Below are positions 1-8,040 of a stretch of 64,000 bases of DNA, one piece after another. The position numbers were made by a program, and so were the translations under genes. Each line of letters starts with the position of its first letter. Position 1 is the stretch's first letter. The notes under the pieces are model-generated. The model ran no database searches and was not told the DNA's origin. It saw only the letters and a program-made list of their open reading frames with translations. Source of the stretch: Baekduia alba (GTDB lineage: Bacteria; Actinomycetota; Thermoleophilia; Solirubrobacterales; Solirubrobacteraceae); assembly GCF_028416635.1 (NCBI RefSeq), contig NZ_CP114013.1, positions 5,332,001 to 5,396,000 of the forward strand. Reading direction: 5' to 3'.

Positions 1-166
1 CGTCGAGGTCGACGCTCGGCGGGATCAGGTGCACGCGCGACAGGTAGGCCCGCCGCGCGTGCAGCAGCGACGGCGCGTGCAGGCCGCGCGCCTGGAAGAT
101 CCGCCGCGCGTCGATCGCCTCGCGCAGCGCGACCGGGGTGAGCAACGGCACGGCGACCCCCGCCAT
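1..166 (-). CDS. Partial CDS, N-terminal fragment of unrecognised protein
   Basis: The complement carries an open frame from an ATG at 166 that runs off the left edge (55 codons visible, beginning MAGVAVPLLTPVALREAIDA). Codons are strongly G/C-ending like the neighbours. A GGAG sequence lies about 11 bases upstream of the ATG. The visible part has no recognisable motif; the segment ARRAYLSRVHLIPPSVDLD is Arg/Pro-rich and not a signal peptide. It is divergent from the methyltransferase at 237, with a 70-base gap between the starts. The function cannot be named from this fragment. Confidence 0.5.
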   Translation of the reverse strand, partial: MAGVAVPLLTPVALREAIDARRIFQARGLHAPSLLHARRAYLSRVHLIPPSVDLD

Positions 167-220
167 GCGCCGGACGTCTCCAAGAGAGGGCACCCGGGCA
201 CCGTACAGATCCGATCCGGC

Positions 221-226
221 TATCGT
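221..226 (+). promoter_or_regulatory. TATCGT -10-like box
   Basis: TATCGT lies 10 bases before the ATG at 237, with no Shine-Dalgarno sequence between. It is one of a recurring series of TANNNT boxes close to start codons in this window. Confidence 0.45.
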
Positions 227-236
227 GCTCGCTCGC

Positions 237-959
237 ATGACGCCTGTGACCGACCGCGCCTCTGCGCTCCTGCGCGACCGGCTGTTGACCGCCGCCGACA
301 CCTGGGAGCGCCACCTGATCGTCGCCGACCTGGCGGGCGACACGCGCCAGGTCGTCGACGTGGGAGGCCTGCCCGGCCAGCTGCGCTCGTTCCTGCCCGG
401 CGCCTCGGTCCTGGCCGCCAACGTGGCACAGCCCGCCGACCTGCTGGTCGAGCCCGACGGCCTGCCCTTTCGCGACCGGACCATCGCGACCGTCACGAGC
501 CTCGACGCGCTCGAGCACGTCCCTCCGGCCGCTCGCCCGGGCTTCGTCGCCGAGCTCGTGCGCATCGCGTCGGGCCGGGTGATCCTCTGCTGCCCGTTCG
601 GGACGCCCGAGCACGCGGCATCAGAGGTCGAGGTCCAGCAGTGGTACGCCGACGTGACTGGTGAGGGCCACCCGTGGCTCGTCGAGCACCTGCTCTACGG
701 CCTGCCGACCCAGCCCGAGATCGAGGCGCTGTTCGCGGCGGCCGTCGATCCCGCCGACACGGTGAGCCTCCGCTATCACGGGGACTTCCGCACCACCAAC
801 GCGCAGTTCCGCGAGATCGTGACCGCGCGCCGGCGCCCCACGCCCGGCGCGCTGACGCGCTTCGCCGGCCATCGCGCGCGGCACCGACCCGACACGCAGC
901 TCCACGACGCGCCCTCGCCGTGGACCAACCGCGTGTTCGTCGTCGTCGACCGCGGCTAG
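237..959 (+). CDS. Class I SAM-dependent methyltransferase-like protein
   Basis: A 240-residue protein of the class I (Rossmann) methyltransferase type. A motif I-like segment VVDVGGLPGQ lies near residues 39-48, and the motif IV-like TSLDALEHVP near 88 is typical of Methyltransf_11 proteins acting next to polysaccharide loci. The glycine loop (DVGGLPG) departs from the usual DxGxGxG, so SAM binding is probable rather than certain. I start at the ATG at 237, because upstream in-frame starts would place Arg/Pro-rich, non-conserved sequence at the N terminus and because a TATCGT box sits just before it. The stop overlaps the stop of the convergent gene at 956. The acceptor substrate is unknown; a sugar or lipid-linked glycan is an inference from context. 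Confidence 0.75.
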   Translation: MTPVTDRASALLRDRLLTAADTWERHLIVADLAGDTRQVVDVGGLPGQLRSFLPGASVLAANVAQPADLLVEPDGLPFRDRTIATVTSLDALEHVPPAARPGFVAELVRIASGRVILCCPFGTPEHAASEVEVQQWYADVTGEGHPWLVEHLLYGLPTQPEIEALFAAAVDPADTVSLRYHGDFRTTNAQFREIVTARRRPTPGALTRFAGHRARHRPDTQLHDAPSPWTNRVFVVVDRG

Positions 960-1654
960 GTCGCGGGCGGCTCGTCGTCGACGCTGCGCAGCGCGACCGC
1001 CACGCCGGCGATCGCGGCCGCTACGAGCAGCGCGAGCACGAGGAAGTACAGCGTGTCGGAGAGGCGCGGCGAGCGGAACAGCACCGCGCGGCTGAGGATC
1101 GTCGACAGCTCGGAGCCGTAGGAGCGCGGCGCGCGCTCGAAGATCATGTCGATGTCGACGCTGGCGGGCTTGCCGTCGAGCGTCGCCGTCGAGGTCCGGT
1201 TCGCCGCGTCCCCGTTGCCGTAGAGCGCGACGCGGTTCGGTCCGCCGTTCTTCACGCACACCGCCAGGCCGCTGGTGCCGGCGGCGATCTTGCGGTCCAG
1301 CCCGACGACCTGCGTCGCGTCGGTGGTGATGTCCGGGTAGCCACCAGGCAGCGTGCCGTGCGCCAGGACCGGTCCGCGGATCCCGCGGCGCACGAGCACG
1401 TCGAGCGGCGGCCCGGCCTTGCGGTAGGTCCCGAGCTTGAGCCGGACGCGGTCGAACGCGCCGCCGCGCGGCACGTCCAGCGGCGCCTGGCAGGCGGTCT
1501 GCCCGGCACGCGGCGACACGGCGACGCCGCCGGACTGCACGCCGACCGTGAACGCCTTCGGCGTCTGGCGCAGCGTCACGATCAGCGCGAACGCGAGCAC
1601 GCCCACGACGACGACGGCGGCGAAGCCGCCCAGGGTCCCGAGCCGGCTACGCAT
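956..1654 (-). CDS. Membrane-anchored extracytoplasmic protein, unknown function
   Basis: A 232-residue protein with an N-terminal membrane anchor (about residues 9-29, GFAAVVVVGVLAFALIV), a middle extracytoplasmic part of about 170 residues rich in beta-type sequence, and a C-terminal membrane helix (about 201-222) followed by a short acidic tail. Two cysteines (in TACQAP and AVCVKN) could form a disulfide outside the cell. It overlaps the 3' end of the upstream DUF2142-like gene by 8 bases, so the two are probably co-transcribed and the protein may assist that membrane enzyme. I do not recognise a named family. Its stop codon shares CTAG with the stop of the convergent methyltransferase. 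Confidence 0.7.
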   Translation of the reverse strand: MRSRLGTLGGFAAVVVVGVLAFALIVTLRQTPKAFTVGVQSGGVAVSPRAGQTACQAPLDVPRGGAFDRVRLKLGTYRKAGPPLDVLVRRGIRGPVLAHGTLPGGYPDITTDATQVVGLDRKIAAGTSGLAVCVKNGGPNRVALYGNGDAANRTSTATLDGKPASVDIDMIFERAPRSYGSELSTILSRAVLFRSPRLSDTLYFLVLALLVAAAIAGVAVALRSVDDEPPAT

Positions 1655-3140
1655 AGAACCGCTGCAGGATCAGGCCGAGGGAGAACAGGTTCAGCACGAT
1701 GAACGCGCCGAGCGCGCCGCCGACGAGCTGCCCGCGCAGCCGCTGCGGCGCCCAGGCGATCGTCCGCGCCAGCGCGCAGGCGGCCAGCGGCGCGAGCGGC
1801 AGCACGTAGCGGCCCTGGAAGAAGTTGGACGCGCCGCCCTTGATCTGGCGGTACTCGCTGATGTGCAGCCCGGCCATCAGCGTGAGGACGACGAGCGCCA
1901 GGAACGCGAACACCGCCCAGTCGACGCGGGCGCGGTCCCTCCAGACCCCGGCGACGCCGCCGACGACCGCCACGACGGACACGAAGAGCAGCACGAGGTA
2001 GACCCAGGTCGGGAAGAGGACCTCGAGCCAGCCGAACGCCGCCCACGCGCCCTTGAAGACGATGTCCCACGCCGGCAGCGTCGGGGCCACCGAGCGGAAG
2101 TCGTTCATGAACCCCAGCTTGGGCAGGTAGAACTGCCACACGTAGGACAGGAACTCGCGCAGGTTGAACTCGCCGCTGCTGACGACGCCGACCTGCCCGG
2201 CCGCCGCTTGGTGGTTGAGGCGCGAGACCACGATCCAGATGCCGAGCGTGAAGATCATGCCGACGGCGGCCGCGCCGATCGCGATCGCCCCACGGCGCGG
2301 CGTCAGCCCCTCCGGCCGCGCGCGCCACAGGGCGAGCGCCAGCGCGAGCGCCGCGGCCGGCAGCAACGCGAAGCTGGTGGCCTTGACCACGCACGCCGCG
2401 CCCACCACCGCGAAGAGCGCGAGCACGCCGCCGGTGCTCAGCCCGCGCCGTAGCAGCCGCGTCCCCAGCCACAGCGCGATCGCCCAGGCGGCGTACAGCA
2501 TCGCGTCGGGGCTGACCGAGGACGACACGAACAGCACCATCGGCGCCAGCCCCGTGAAGCCGGCGACCGCCAGCTGCATCAGCCGGTCGCGCCCGAACAG
2601 CTCGCCGGCCAGCAGCCACGCGCCCGCCGCGGTGACGAGGACCCAGAGCACGGACATGATCCGCGTCAGCTCCAGCCGCGTGAAGATGTCGCCGCCCTTG
2701 CCGACGAGGTAGGCCGGCGTCTCGAGCAGGTAGTACAGCGGTGGGTTGCCCGAGGCCGGGTTCGGGCCGCCGGCGTCGGCGCGCTGCGCGTCGGTGAGCT
2801 TGCGCTCGCTCGCGCGCCAGGCGTCGAACGCCGACGTGCTCCAGCTCATCGGCACGGCCTTCTGCGCCGCGGCCTGGTCGGAGTTGGACGCCCCGGAGGC
2901 CTGCGTCTGCTCGGTCGTGAACGGCGGCGCCAACGGCTTGTTGGCGGGCAATTGCCCGGTCTCGCCGAAGTACTGGATGTAGCCGAAGTGCGAGTTCTCG
3001 TCCGGCGCCTGCAGGAACGGCGTGACGAGCGTGAACGCGATGCCAAGGGCGAGGATCGCCGCCAGGAGCCCCAGCAGCGGCCGCGGGACTGTCCGGAGCA
3101 CACGCAAGAAGGCAGAATTGGTACCAGAGGTCGCGGTCAC
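1647..3140 (-). CDS. DUF2142-type polytopic membrane protein
   Basis: A 497-residue protein with about ten hydrophobic helices. After the first helix comes the acidic motif QAPDENSHFGYIQYF (about residues 45-59), characteristic of DUF2142 predicted membrane proteins, which resemble GT-C/PMT-type glycosyltransferases using lipid-phosphate sugars. The acidic pair in the first outer loop would be the catalytic position in that fold. The start is set at the GTG at 3140 (TATSGTNSAFLRV), because a longer frame to 3341 would run through the divergent flippase. It likely glycosylates a lipid- or protein-linked acceptor on the outer face of the membrane; the substrate is unknown. The downstream gene overlaps by 8 bases. 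Confidence 0.8.
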   Translation of the reverse strand: MTATSGTNSAFLRVLRTVPRPLLGLLAAILALGIAFTLVTPFLQAPDENSHFGYIQYFGETGQLPANKPLAPPFTTEQTQASGASNSDQAAAQKAVPMSWSTSAFDAWRASERKLTDAQRADAGGPNPASGNPPLYYLLETPAYLVGKGGDIFTRLELTRIMSVLWVLVTAAGAWLLAGELFGRDRLMQLAVAGFTGLAPMVLFVSSSVSPDAMLYAAWAIALWLGTRLLRRGLSTGGVLALFAVVGAACVVKATSFALLPAAALALALALWRARPEGLTPRRGAIAIGAAAVGMIFTLGIWIVVSRLNHQAAAGQVGVVSSGEFNLREFLSYVWQFYLPKLGFMNDFRSVAPTLPAWDIVFKGAWAAFGWLEVLFPTWVYLVLLFVSVVAVVGGVAGVWRDRARVDWAVFAFLALVVLTLMAGLHISEYRQIKGGASNFFQGRYVLPLAPLAACALARTIAWAPQRLRGQLVGGALGAFIVLNLFSLGLILQRFYA

Positions 3141-3165
3141 GGGGCGGGCCGCCCTGCGCCGTGCG

Positions 3166-3171
3166 TAGCCT
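3166..3171 (+). promoter_or_regulatory. TAGCCT -10-like box for flippase gene
   Basis: TAGCCT ends 9 bases before the ATG at 3181, and no Shine-Dalgarno sequence is present. It lies in the 40-base divergent gap between the DUF2142-type gene and the flippase. Confidence 0.5.
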
Positions 3172-3180
3172 GTCGGCCGA

Positions 3181-4683
3181 ATGGCGCCCGAGCTCGACAC
3201 ACCGGCGGGAGCGGATCGGTCCGACGACGTCGACGTGCTGGACTCGGGCCAGGCCGGCGGCATAGCGATCCGCGGCGGCATGATCCGCACCGGCGGCCAC
3301 GTCGCGGCGCTGGCCATGAGCCTCGCCTCCGCGCCGTTCATGATCCGCCACCTCGGCGAGGTCGACTACGGCTACTACATGACGGTCTCGGCGATCCTGT
3401 TCATCGTCGGCGGGGCGACCGAAGCGGGTCTGACGCAGTTGGGCGTCAAGCGCTACGCGGCCCTGGACTCGGCCGACCGCCCGGAGTTCCTGCGCGTCCT
3501 GGTCGGCCTGCGGCTCGCGCTCACCGTCGTCGGGGTCGCGTTCGCGGCGGCGTTCTCCGCCGTCACGGGTCAGCCCGCGGTCGTCGTGGCGGGCACGGCG
3601 ATCATGGGGCTCGGCCTGCTGCTCAGCCTCACCCAGCAGACCTACGCGGTGTCGCTGAGCTCCCAGCTCAAGCTCGGGTGGGTCGCCGGGCTGGACTTCA
3701 TCGCGTCCTTCAGCCTGGCGGTCGCGACGATCTTCCTGGTGGTCGTCGGCGCGTCGCTGATCCCGTTCTTCTGGGCGGCGGTCTTCTCCGGCGGGACCCT
3801 GCTGACGGTGACGCTGCTCGTCCTGCGCCAGGACGCCGGGCTTCTGCCGCGCTTCGACCTCCCGCAGTGGCGCTCGATCATGCGCGAGATCCTGCCCTAC
3901 GCGCTGGCCGCCGCGGTCGGGCTCATCTACTTCCGCCTGGCGATCGTGATCATGAGCTACATCTCGACCGACCGCGAGACGGGGATCTACTCCGCCGCCC
4001 AGCGGATCGTCGAGGCGGTCGCCGCGCTGCCGTGGCTGGTGACGTCGGCGGGCTTCCCGATCCTGGCCCGCGCGGCACGCGACGACGAGGTCCGGCTGCG
4101 CAGCGCGCTGCAGCGGCTGTTCGAGGTGACGCTGCTCCTCGGCGGTGGCGCGGCGATCATCGGCGTGGCGGGCGCGAAGTTCGCCGTGGCGGTCGTCGCC
4201 GGCCCCGACTTCAAGGACTCGGTGGCGGTCCTGCAGATCCTCGTCTGCTCGCTGCTGATGACCTTCCTCGTGGCGACGTGGTCGTCGGCGCTGCTGTCGA
4301 TCGGCGAGTACCGGCGCATCCTGTGGGCCAACCTCGGGGCGCTGGTGACCACCGGCGTGCTCAGCCTCGCGCTGATCCCGTCGCTGGGCGCGAACGGCGC
4401 CGCGATCGCGACGGTCTCCGCCGAGACCGCGCTGGCGCTCGGCTACCTCGTCGCGCTCGGCCACCACGACCGCCGCCTGGTGCCCGGCTTCGGCGTCGCG
4501 CTGCGGCTGCTGCCCGGCGCGGCGCTGGCGACCGCCTTCGGCCTGCTCGCGTCCCTGCCCTCCGTCGTCGAGTCGCTGGCGTGTGGCGCGATCTACTTCG
4601 GCGGCGCGGTCCTGCTCCGCGCGGTGCCGCCCGAGGTGCTCCACGCGCTGCTGCGGCGCGACCGCGAGCCCCCGACGGGCTAG
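3181..4683 (+). CDS. Wzx-type polysaccharide flippase (MOP superfamily)
   Basis: A 500-residue protein with 12-14 hydrophobic helices and the layout of polysaccharide biosynthesis/oligosaccharide flippase proteins (MATE-like MOP superfamily). It would move lipid-linked oligosaccharide across the cytoplasmic membrane. The HLGEVDYGYYMTVSAILFIV segment (about 57-76) after helix 1 is the typical LGxxxYGxY signature. A soluble N-terminal tail of about 30 residues (DVDVLDSGQAGGIAIRGG) recurs, little changed, in the second flippase at 12289-13731. It is followed by glycosyltransferase genes on the same strand. Its TAG stop is the first three bases of the left end of a long palindromic element. Confidence 0.85.
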   Translation: MAPELDTPAGADRSDDVDVLDSGQAGGIAIRGGMIRTGGHVAALAMSLASAPFMIRHLGEVDYGYYMTVSAILFIVGGATEAGLTQLGVKRYAALDSADRPEFLRVLVGLRLALTVVGVAFAAAFSAVTGQPAVVVAGTAIMGLGLLLSLTQQTYAVSLSSQLKLGWVAGLDFIASFSLAVATIFLVVVGASLIPFFWAAVFSGGTLLTVTLLVLRQDAGLLPRFDLPQWRSIMREILPYALAAAVGLIYFRLAIVIMSYISTDRETGIYSAAQRIVEAVAALPWLVTSAGFPILARAARDDEVRLRSALQRLFEVTLLLGGGAAIIGVAGAKFAVAVVAGPDFKDSVAVLQILVCSLLMTFLVATWSSALLSIGEYRRILWANLGALVTTGVLSLALIPSLGANGAAIATVSAETALALGYLVALGHHDRRLVPGFGVALRLLPGAALATAFGLLASLPSVVESLACGAIYFGGAVLLRAVPPEVLHALLRRDREPPTG

Positions 4684-4848
4684 ATGGTTGATGCGAAATC
4701 GACCGTGGTCGTGATCGTGCTCCGGGCGGATGCTGGGCGCCGCGCGATGGCGCGGCCGATCCTGGTTGGATCGGCAAGCCATCGCGTGGCGATCCAGCAC
4801 CGGCCGGGGCGCGAGCACGGCCGCGGGAATTTCGCATCAACCATCTAG
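4680..4848. repeat. 169-bp palindromic element with 20-bp perfect terminal inverted repeats
   Basis: Positions 4680-4699 (CTAGATGGTTGATGCGAAAT) are the exact reverse complement of 4829-4848. Inside, the arms keep pairing imperfectly: TGCTGG near 4732 against CCAGCA near 4795, 4743-4751 (CGCGATGGC) perfectly against 4778-4786, and a central perfect 7-bp stem 4756-4762/4768-4774 around TGGTT. The whole unit can fold into one long hairpin. Size, ends and placement between a stop codon and the next start resemble a MITE or other non-autonomous palindromic repeat, but no second copy is visible in the window. No protein in it looks real. Confidence 0.75.
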
Positions 4849-4851
4849 GGT
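4846..4851 (+). promoter_or_regulatory. TAGGGT box straddling the palindrome's right end
   Basis: TAGGGT lies 7 bases before the GTG at 4859. Its first three bases belong to the terminal repeat of the palindromic element, so the element may supply part of this promoter. Confidence 0.4.
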
Positions 4852-4858
4852 GGACGCG

Positions 4859-6010
4859 GTGTCACGCCCTTCCGTGGTGCTCCTTCGCGGGCACAACGCC
4901 AACGTCTGGGACCTCCGCCCGCTCGAGGCGCTGCAGGACGAGTTCGACCTGCGCGTCCTGGTCACCGGATCCAACCTGCACGACCTGGCCGGCCTCGGGC
5001 TGCCGCAGGTGGCGGCCGGGACGCCGCGCGACCGGCTGCCGGTGCCCCAGCGCGCCGCCGGGGCGGCCGCCTACGCGCTCGGCGAGCGCTACCGCGACCT
5101 CGAGCAGCACCTGACGGGCGCCGACGTCGTGCACAGCGCCGAGATCCACAGCTGGTTCTCCGCGCAGGCCGCCGGGCTGAAGGACCGCCTCGGGTTCAAG
5201 TTGGTGCTGACGGTGTGGGAGACGCTGCCCTTCCTCGGCACCTACCGCTGGCCGCGTGAGCGCCGCTACCGGACGGCGACGATCCCGCAGGTCGATCGCG
5301 TCCTGGCCGCGACGCGGCGCACGGCCGACACGCTGACGCTGGAGGGCGTCGACCCGGCGCGTGTCGAGGTCTCCGCGCCCGGCATCGCGCTGGAGCGCTT
5401 CGCGGCGCCGGCCGACCATGCGCCCGGAGCGCCCGGCACGCCTCACACCGTGCTGTCCGCCGGGCGCCTGGTCTGGGAGAAGGGCCACCAGGACGTGCTG
5501 CGCGCGGTCGCCGCGCTGCGCCGCGGGATCGTCGGCCCCGGCCGCGCCGACGTGCGGGCGCTGATCCTGGGCGACGGGCCCGAGCGGAGCAAGTTGGAGG
5601 CCTACGCGGCCGAGCTCGGCCTGACCGCCGCGGGCGCCGTCGAGTTCCGCCAGACCGTCCCCTACGACCAGATCCCCGCCGTCTACCACGCGGCGTCGGC
5701 GCTGGTGCTCGGCTCGCTGGTGACCAAGGCGTGGGAGGAGCAGTTCGGGATGGTCCTCGTCGAGGCGATGGCCGCCGGCCTGCCGGTCATCGCGTGCGAC
5801 ACCGGCGCGATCCCCGAGGTCACGTCCGGGCACGCCGCGCTCGTCGCGCCCGGCGACTGGCGCGGCATGGCCGCGGCGCTGCTCGAGGGTCCGCTCGCGT
5901 CGGCGCCGGCCACGCGCGCCGCGCCGCCGACCGAGCTGCTGGAGCGGGTCTCGGCCCGCGCCGCCGCGCGCCGGACCGCCGCGGCCTACCGGACCGTCCT
6001 GGGTTCCTGA
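4859..6010 (+). CDS. Family 4 glycosyltransferase (GT-B)
   Basis: A 383-residue GT-B fold glycosyltransferase. The C-terminal half has AGRLVWEKGHQDVLRAVAAL, ILGDGPERSKLE and the EX7E motif EEQFGMVLVEAMAAG, characteristic of GT4 retaining transferases that bind the nucleotide-sugar donor there. The N-terminal half starts RPSVVLLRGHNANVWDLRPL and would bind the acceptor. Upstream in-frame starts lie inside the palindromic element and give an Arg-rich tail, so the GTG at 4859 (or the GTG at 4850) is preferred. The next gene begins directly after its stop. It probably adds a sugar to the lipid-linked repeat unit in the cytoplasm; donor and linkage are unknown. Confidence 0.85.
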   Translation: MSRPSVVLLRGHNANVWDLRPLEALQDEFDLRVLVTGSNLHDLAGLGLPQVAAGTPRDRLPVPQRAAGAAAYALGERYRDLEQHLTGADVVHSAEIHSWFSAQAAGLKDRLGFKLVLTVWETLPFLGTYRWPRERRYRTATIPQVDRVLAATRRTADTLTLEGVDPARVEVSAPGIALERFAAPADHAPGAPGTPHTVLSAGRLVWEKGHQDVLRAVAALRRGIVGPGRADVRALILGDGPERSKLEAYAAELGLTAAGAVEFRQTVPYDQIPAVYHAASALVLGSLVTKAWEEQFGMVLVEAMAAGLPVIACDTGAIPEVTSGHAALVAPGDWRGMAAALLEGPLASAPATRAAPPTELLERVSARAAARRTAAAYRTVLGS

Positions 6011-7144
6011 GTGAGCGAGCGCATCGCCGTCTCCTACCCCGACGTCAACCTCACCGGTGGCGTCGAGCGCGTCGTGGTCGAGAGCGTCAACCACCTCGTC
6101 CGGCGCGGTCACGACGTGCACCTGCTCGCGGCGTCGGTGGCCGACGGCGTGCTGGTCGACGGCGTGACGGTGCACCGGATCCGGCTGCCGCGCCGGGTCG
6201 ACCCGCTGTTCGCCGCCGGCTTCCGCGAACGCGCGACCACGGCGTTGCGGCGCACCGGGCCCTACCACGCCCACGCGGCGTTCAGCGCGCTGTCGCCGCT
6301 GGGCGGCACGTTCTGGGTGCCGTCGGTCCACGCCGCCAGCTACGAGGCGATCATGCGGTGGCGCACCGGCCGCGGCCGCTGGGTCCAGCGGGTCAACCCG
6401 TACCACCGCGTCCGGCTCGCGCTGGAGAAGCAGTACATGTCGCCCGGCGGCTACGCGCGCCTGATCGCGCAGACCGAGCAGGTCAAGGCCGACGCGGTCC
6501 GGCTGTACGGCACGCCGCCGCAGGACGTCGACGTCGTCGAGCTGGGCGTCGACACGACATCGTTCGCCCCGGCCCGGCGGGCGGCGCTGCGCGCGTCGTC
6601 GCGCGCGACGCTCGGGATCGACCCCGACGCCCGCGTCGTCGCGTTCGTCGCCAACGAGCTGGAGCGCAAGGGCTTCGCGACGCTGGCCGCCGCGCTCGCG
6701 CGGCTCGGCCGCGACGACGTGACGCTCCTGACGATCGGCCGCACCGACGCCGACGCCGTCCGCGCCGAGGCTCGGTCGCACGGGATCGCGGGACGCACGG
6801 TCGTGGCCGGGTCGTCGACCGACATGGCGGTCCCGCTGGCCGCGGCCGACATGATGGCCTTGCCGACGCGCTACGAGCCGTGGGGCCTGGTGATCGTCGA
6901 AGCGCTCGCCACCGGGATCCCGGTCGTCACCACGCGGCTGGCCGGCGCCGCGCAGCAGATCGAGGAGGGCCGCACGGGCGCGCTGATCGACGACCCCGAC
7001 GACGTCGCCGGCTTCGCCCACGCGATCGCGTGGGCGCTGAGCCCCGACGGCCCGGCCGAGGGCGACGCGATCGCCGCGAGCGTCGGCCACCTGCGCTGGG
7101 AGACCGTCCTCGACCGCTTCACCACCATCCTGGTCGGCGCATGA
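6011..7144 (+). CDS. Family 4 glycosyltransferase
   Basis: A 377-residue GT4 protein starting with a GTG immediately after the previous stop. N-terminal LTGGVERVVVESVNHLVRRGHDVHLL is the usual acceptor-domain start (glycine loop GGVER). The donor domain has VAFVANELERKGFATLAAAL and the EX7E motif in YEPWGLVIVEALATG, followed by IPVVTTRLAGA. Its last four bases (ATGA) overlap the start of the GT2 gene, which indicates translational coupling. It is probably a cytoplasmic step in repeat-unit assembly. It belongs to the same operon as the genes from 4859 to 8031. Confidence 0.85.
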   Translation: MSERIAVSYPDVNLTGGVERVVVESVNHLVRRGHDVHLLAASVADGVLVDGVTVHRIRLPRRVDPLFAAGFRERATTALRRTGPYHAHAAFSALSPLGGTFWVPSVHAASYEAIMRWRTGRGRWVQRVNPYHRVRLALEKQYMSPGGYARLIAQTEQVKADAVRLYGTPPQDVDVVELGVDTTSFAPARRAALRASSRATLGIDPDARVVAFVANELERKGFATLAAALARLGRDDVTLLTIGRTDADAVRAEARSHGIAGRTVVAGSSTDMAVPLAAADMMALPTRYEPWGLVIVEALATGIPVVTTRLAGAAQQIEEGRTGALIDDPDDVAGFAHAIAWALSPDGPAEGDAIAASVGHLRWETVLDRFTTILVGA

Positions 7145-8031
7145 CCTGGGCCTTCGTCGTCCTCAACTGGAACGGCCGTGACGACACGCTGCGCTGCCTG
7201 ACCGCGCTGGCGGCCGTCGAGGGCGACCACACCGTCTACGTCGCCGACAACGGCTCGACCGACGGCAGCGTCGCGGCGATCCGCGCCGCGGAGACCTCCG
7301 CGGTGCTCATCGAGAACGGCTCCAACCTCGGCTACAGCGGCGGCAACAACGCCGCCATCGACCGCGCGCTCGCCGACGGCGCCGAGTGGGTCGTCCTGCT
7401 CAACAACGACGCGCAGCCGGAGCGCGACGTGCTGCGCGCCTTCCAGGCGGCGACCGTCGCCCACCCCGACGCCGGCGTCCTGGGCGGCAAGCTCCTGTTC
7501 GAGGACGGACGCGTCCAGTGGGCCGGTCAACGCCTGGGTCTGCGCACCGGCTACTCGGGCCGCCCGAACGGCTACGGGCTGCCCGACGGCCCGGAGTGGT
7601 CGGTCGACGCCCCGGCCGACCGGGCCGTCGGCGCGCTGATGGCCGTCTCGCGCAAGGCGATCGACGCCGTCGGCACGCTCGACCACGACCTCTTCGCCTA
7701 CGTCGAGGACGTCGACTGGTGCCTGCGCATCCGCGAGGCGGGGTTCGCGTGCCGGTTCGTCGCCGGCGCCCGGGCGACGCACGCGCTGGCGGCGTCGACC
7801 GGCGGGCACGCCAGCTCGACGCACGCCCTCTACTACGGGGCGCGCAACACCGTCGTCGTCTGCGAGCGCCACCTGCCTCTCGGGCTGGTCGGCACCGCGG
7901 CGCGGCGGATGGCGATCGCCGCGACCTTCGGCCTGCGCGCCGTGAAGGTCCAGCGCCCGTCGGCCGGCATCGCGGCGGTCCTCACCGGCGTGCGCGACGG
8001 CGTCACGCGGCGACTCGGGCCGCGTGCCTAG
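7141..8031 (+). CDS. Family 2 glycosyltransferase (rhamnosyltransferase-like)
   Basis: A 296-residue GT-A protein. It has FVVLNWNGRDDTLRCLTAL at the N terminus, VADNGSTDGS (nucleotide binding), the DXD-like LLNNDAQPE, and the acceptor-side motif YVEDVDWCLRIREAG. This is the arrangement of GT2 proteins often annotated as rhamnosyltransferases (WbbL-like). The ATG at 7141 overlaps the stop of the preceding GT4 by four bases. The TAG stop at 8029-8031 also begins the TAGACT box of the next gene. Donor specificity cannot be read from sequence; with a GDP-mannose dehydratase locus nearby a deoxyhexose is plausible. Confidence 0.85.
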   Translation: MTWAFVVLNWNGRDDTLRCLTALAAVEGDHTVYVADNGSTDGSVAAIRAAETSAVLIENGSNLGYSGGNNAAIDRALADGAEWVVLLNNDAQPERDVLRAFQAATVAHPDAGVLGGKLLFEDGRVQWAGQRLGLRTGYSGRPNGYGLPDGPEWSVDAPADRAVGALMAVSRKAIDAVGTLDHDLFAYVEDVDWCLRIREAGFACRFVAGARATHALAASTGGHASSTHALYYGARNTVVVCERHLPLGLVGTAARRMAIAATFGLRAVKVQRPSAGIAAVLTGVRDGVTRRLGPRA

Positions 8032-8034
8032 ACT
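8029..8034 (+). promoter_or_regulatory. TAGACT box that reuses a stop codon
   Basis: TAGACT begins with the TAG stop of the GT2 gene and ends exactly 6 bases before the GTG at 8041, the spacing expected for a leaderless transcript starting at the G of GTG. Confidence 0.5.
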
Positions 8035-8040
8035 GCCGCT

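Noticed and set aside
4730-4858. Upstream extension of the glycosyltransferase starting inside the palindromic element
   Set aside because: The extra residues are Arg/Trp-rich and encoded by the hairpin; the GTG at 4859 next to TAGGGT gives a normal N terminus.
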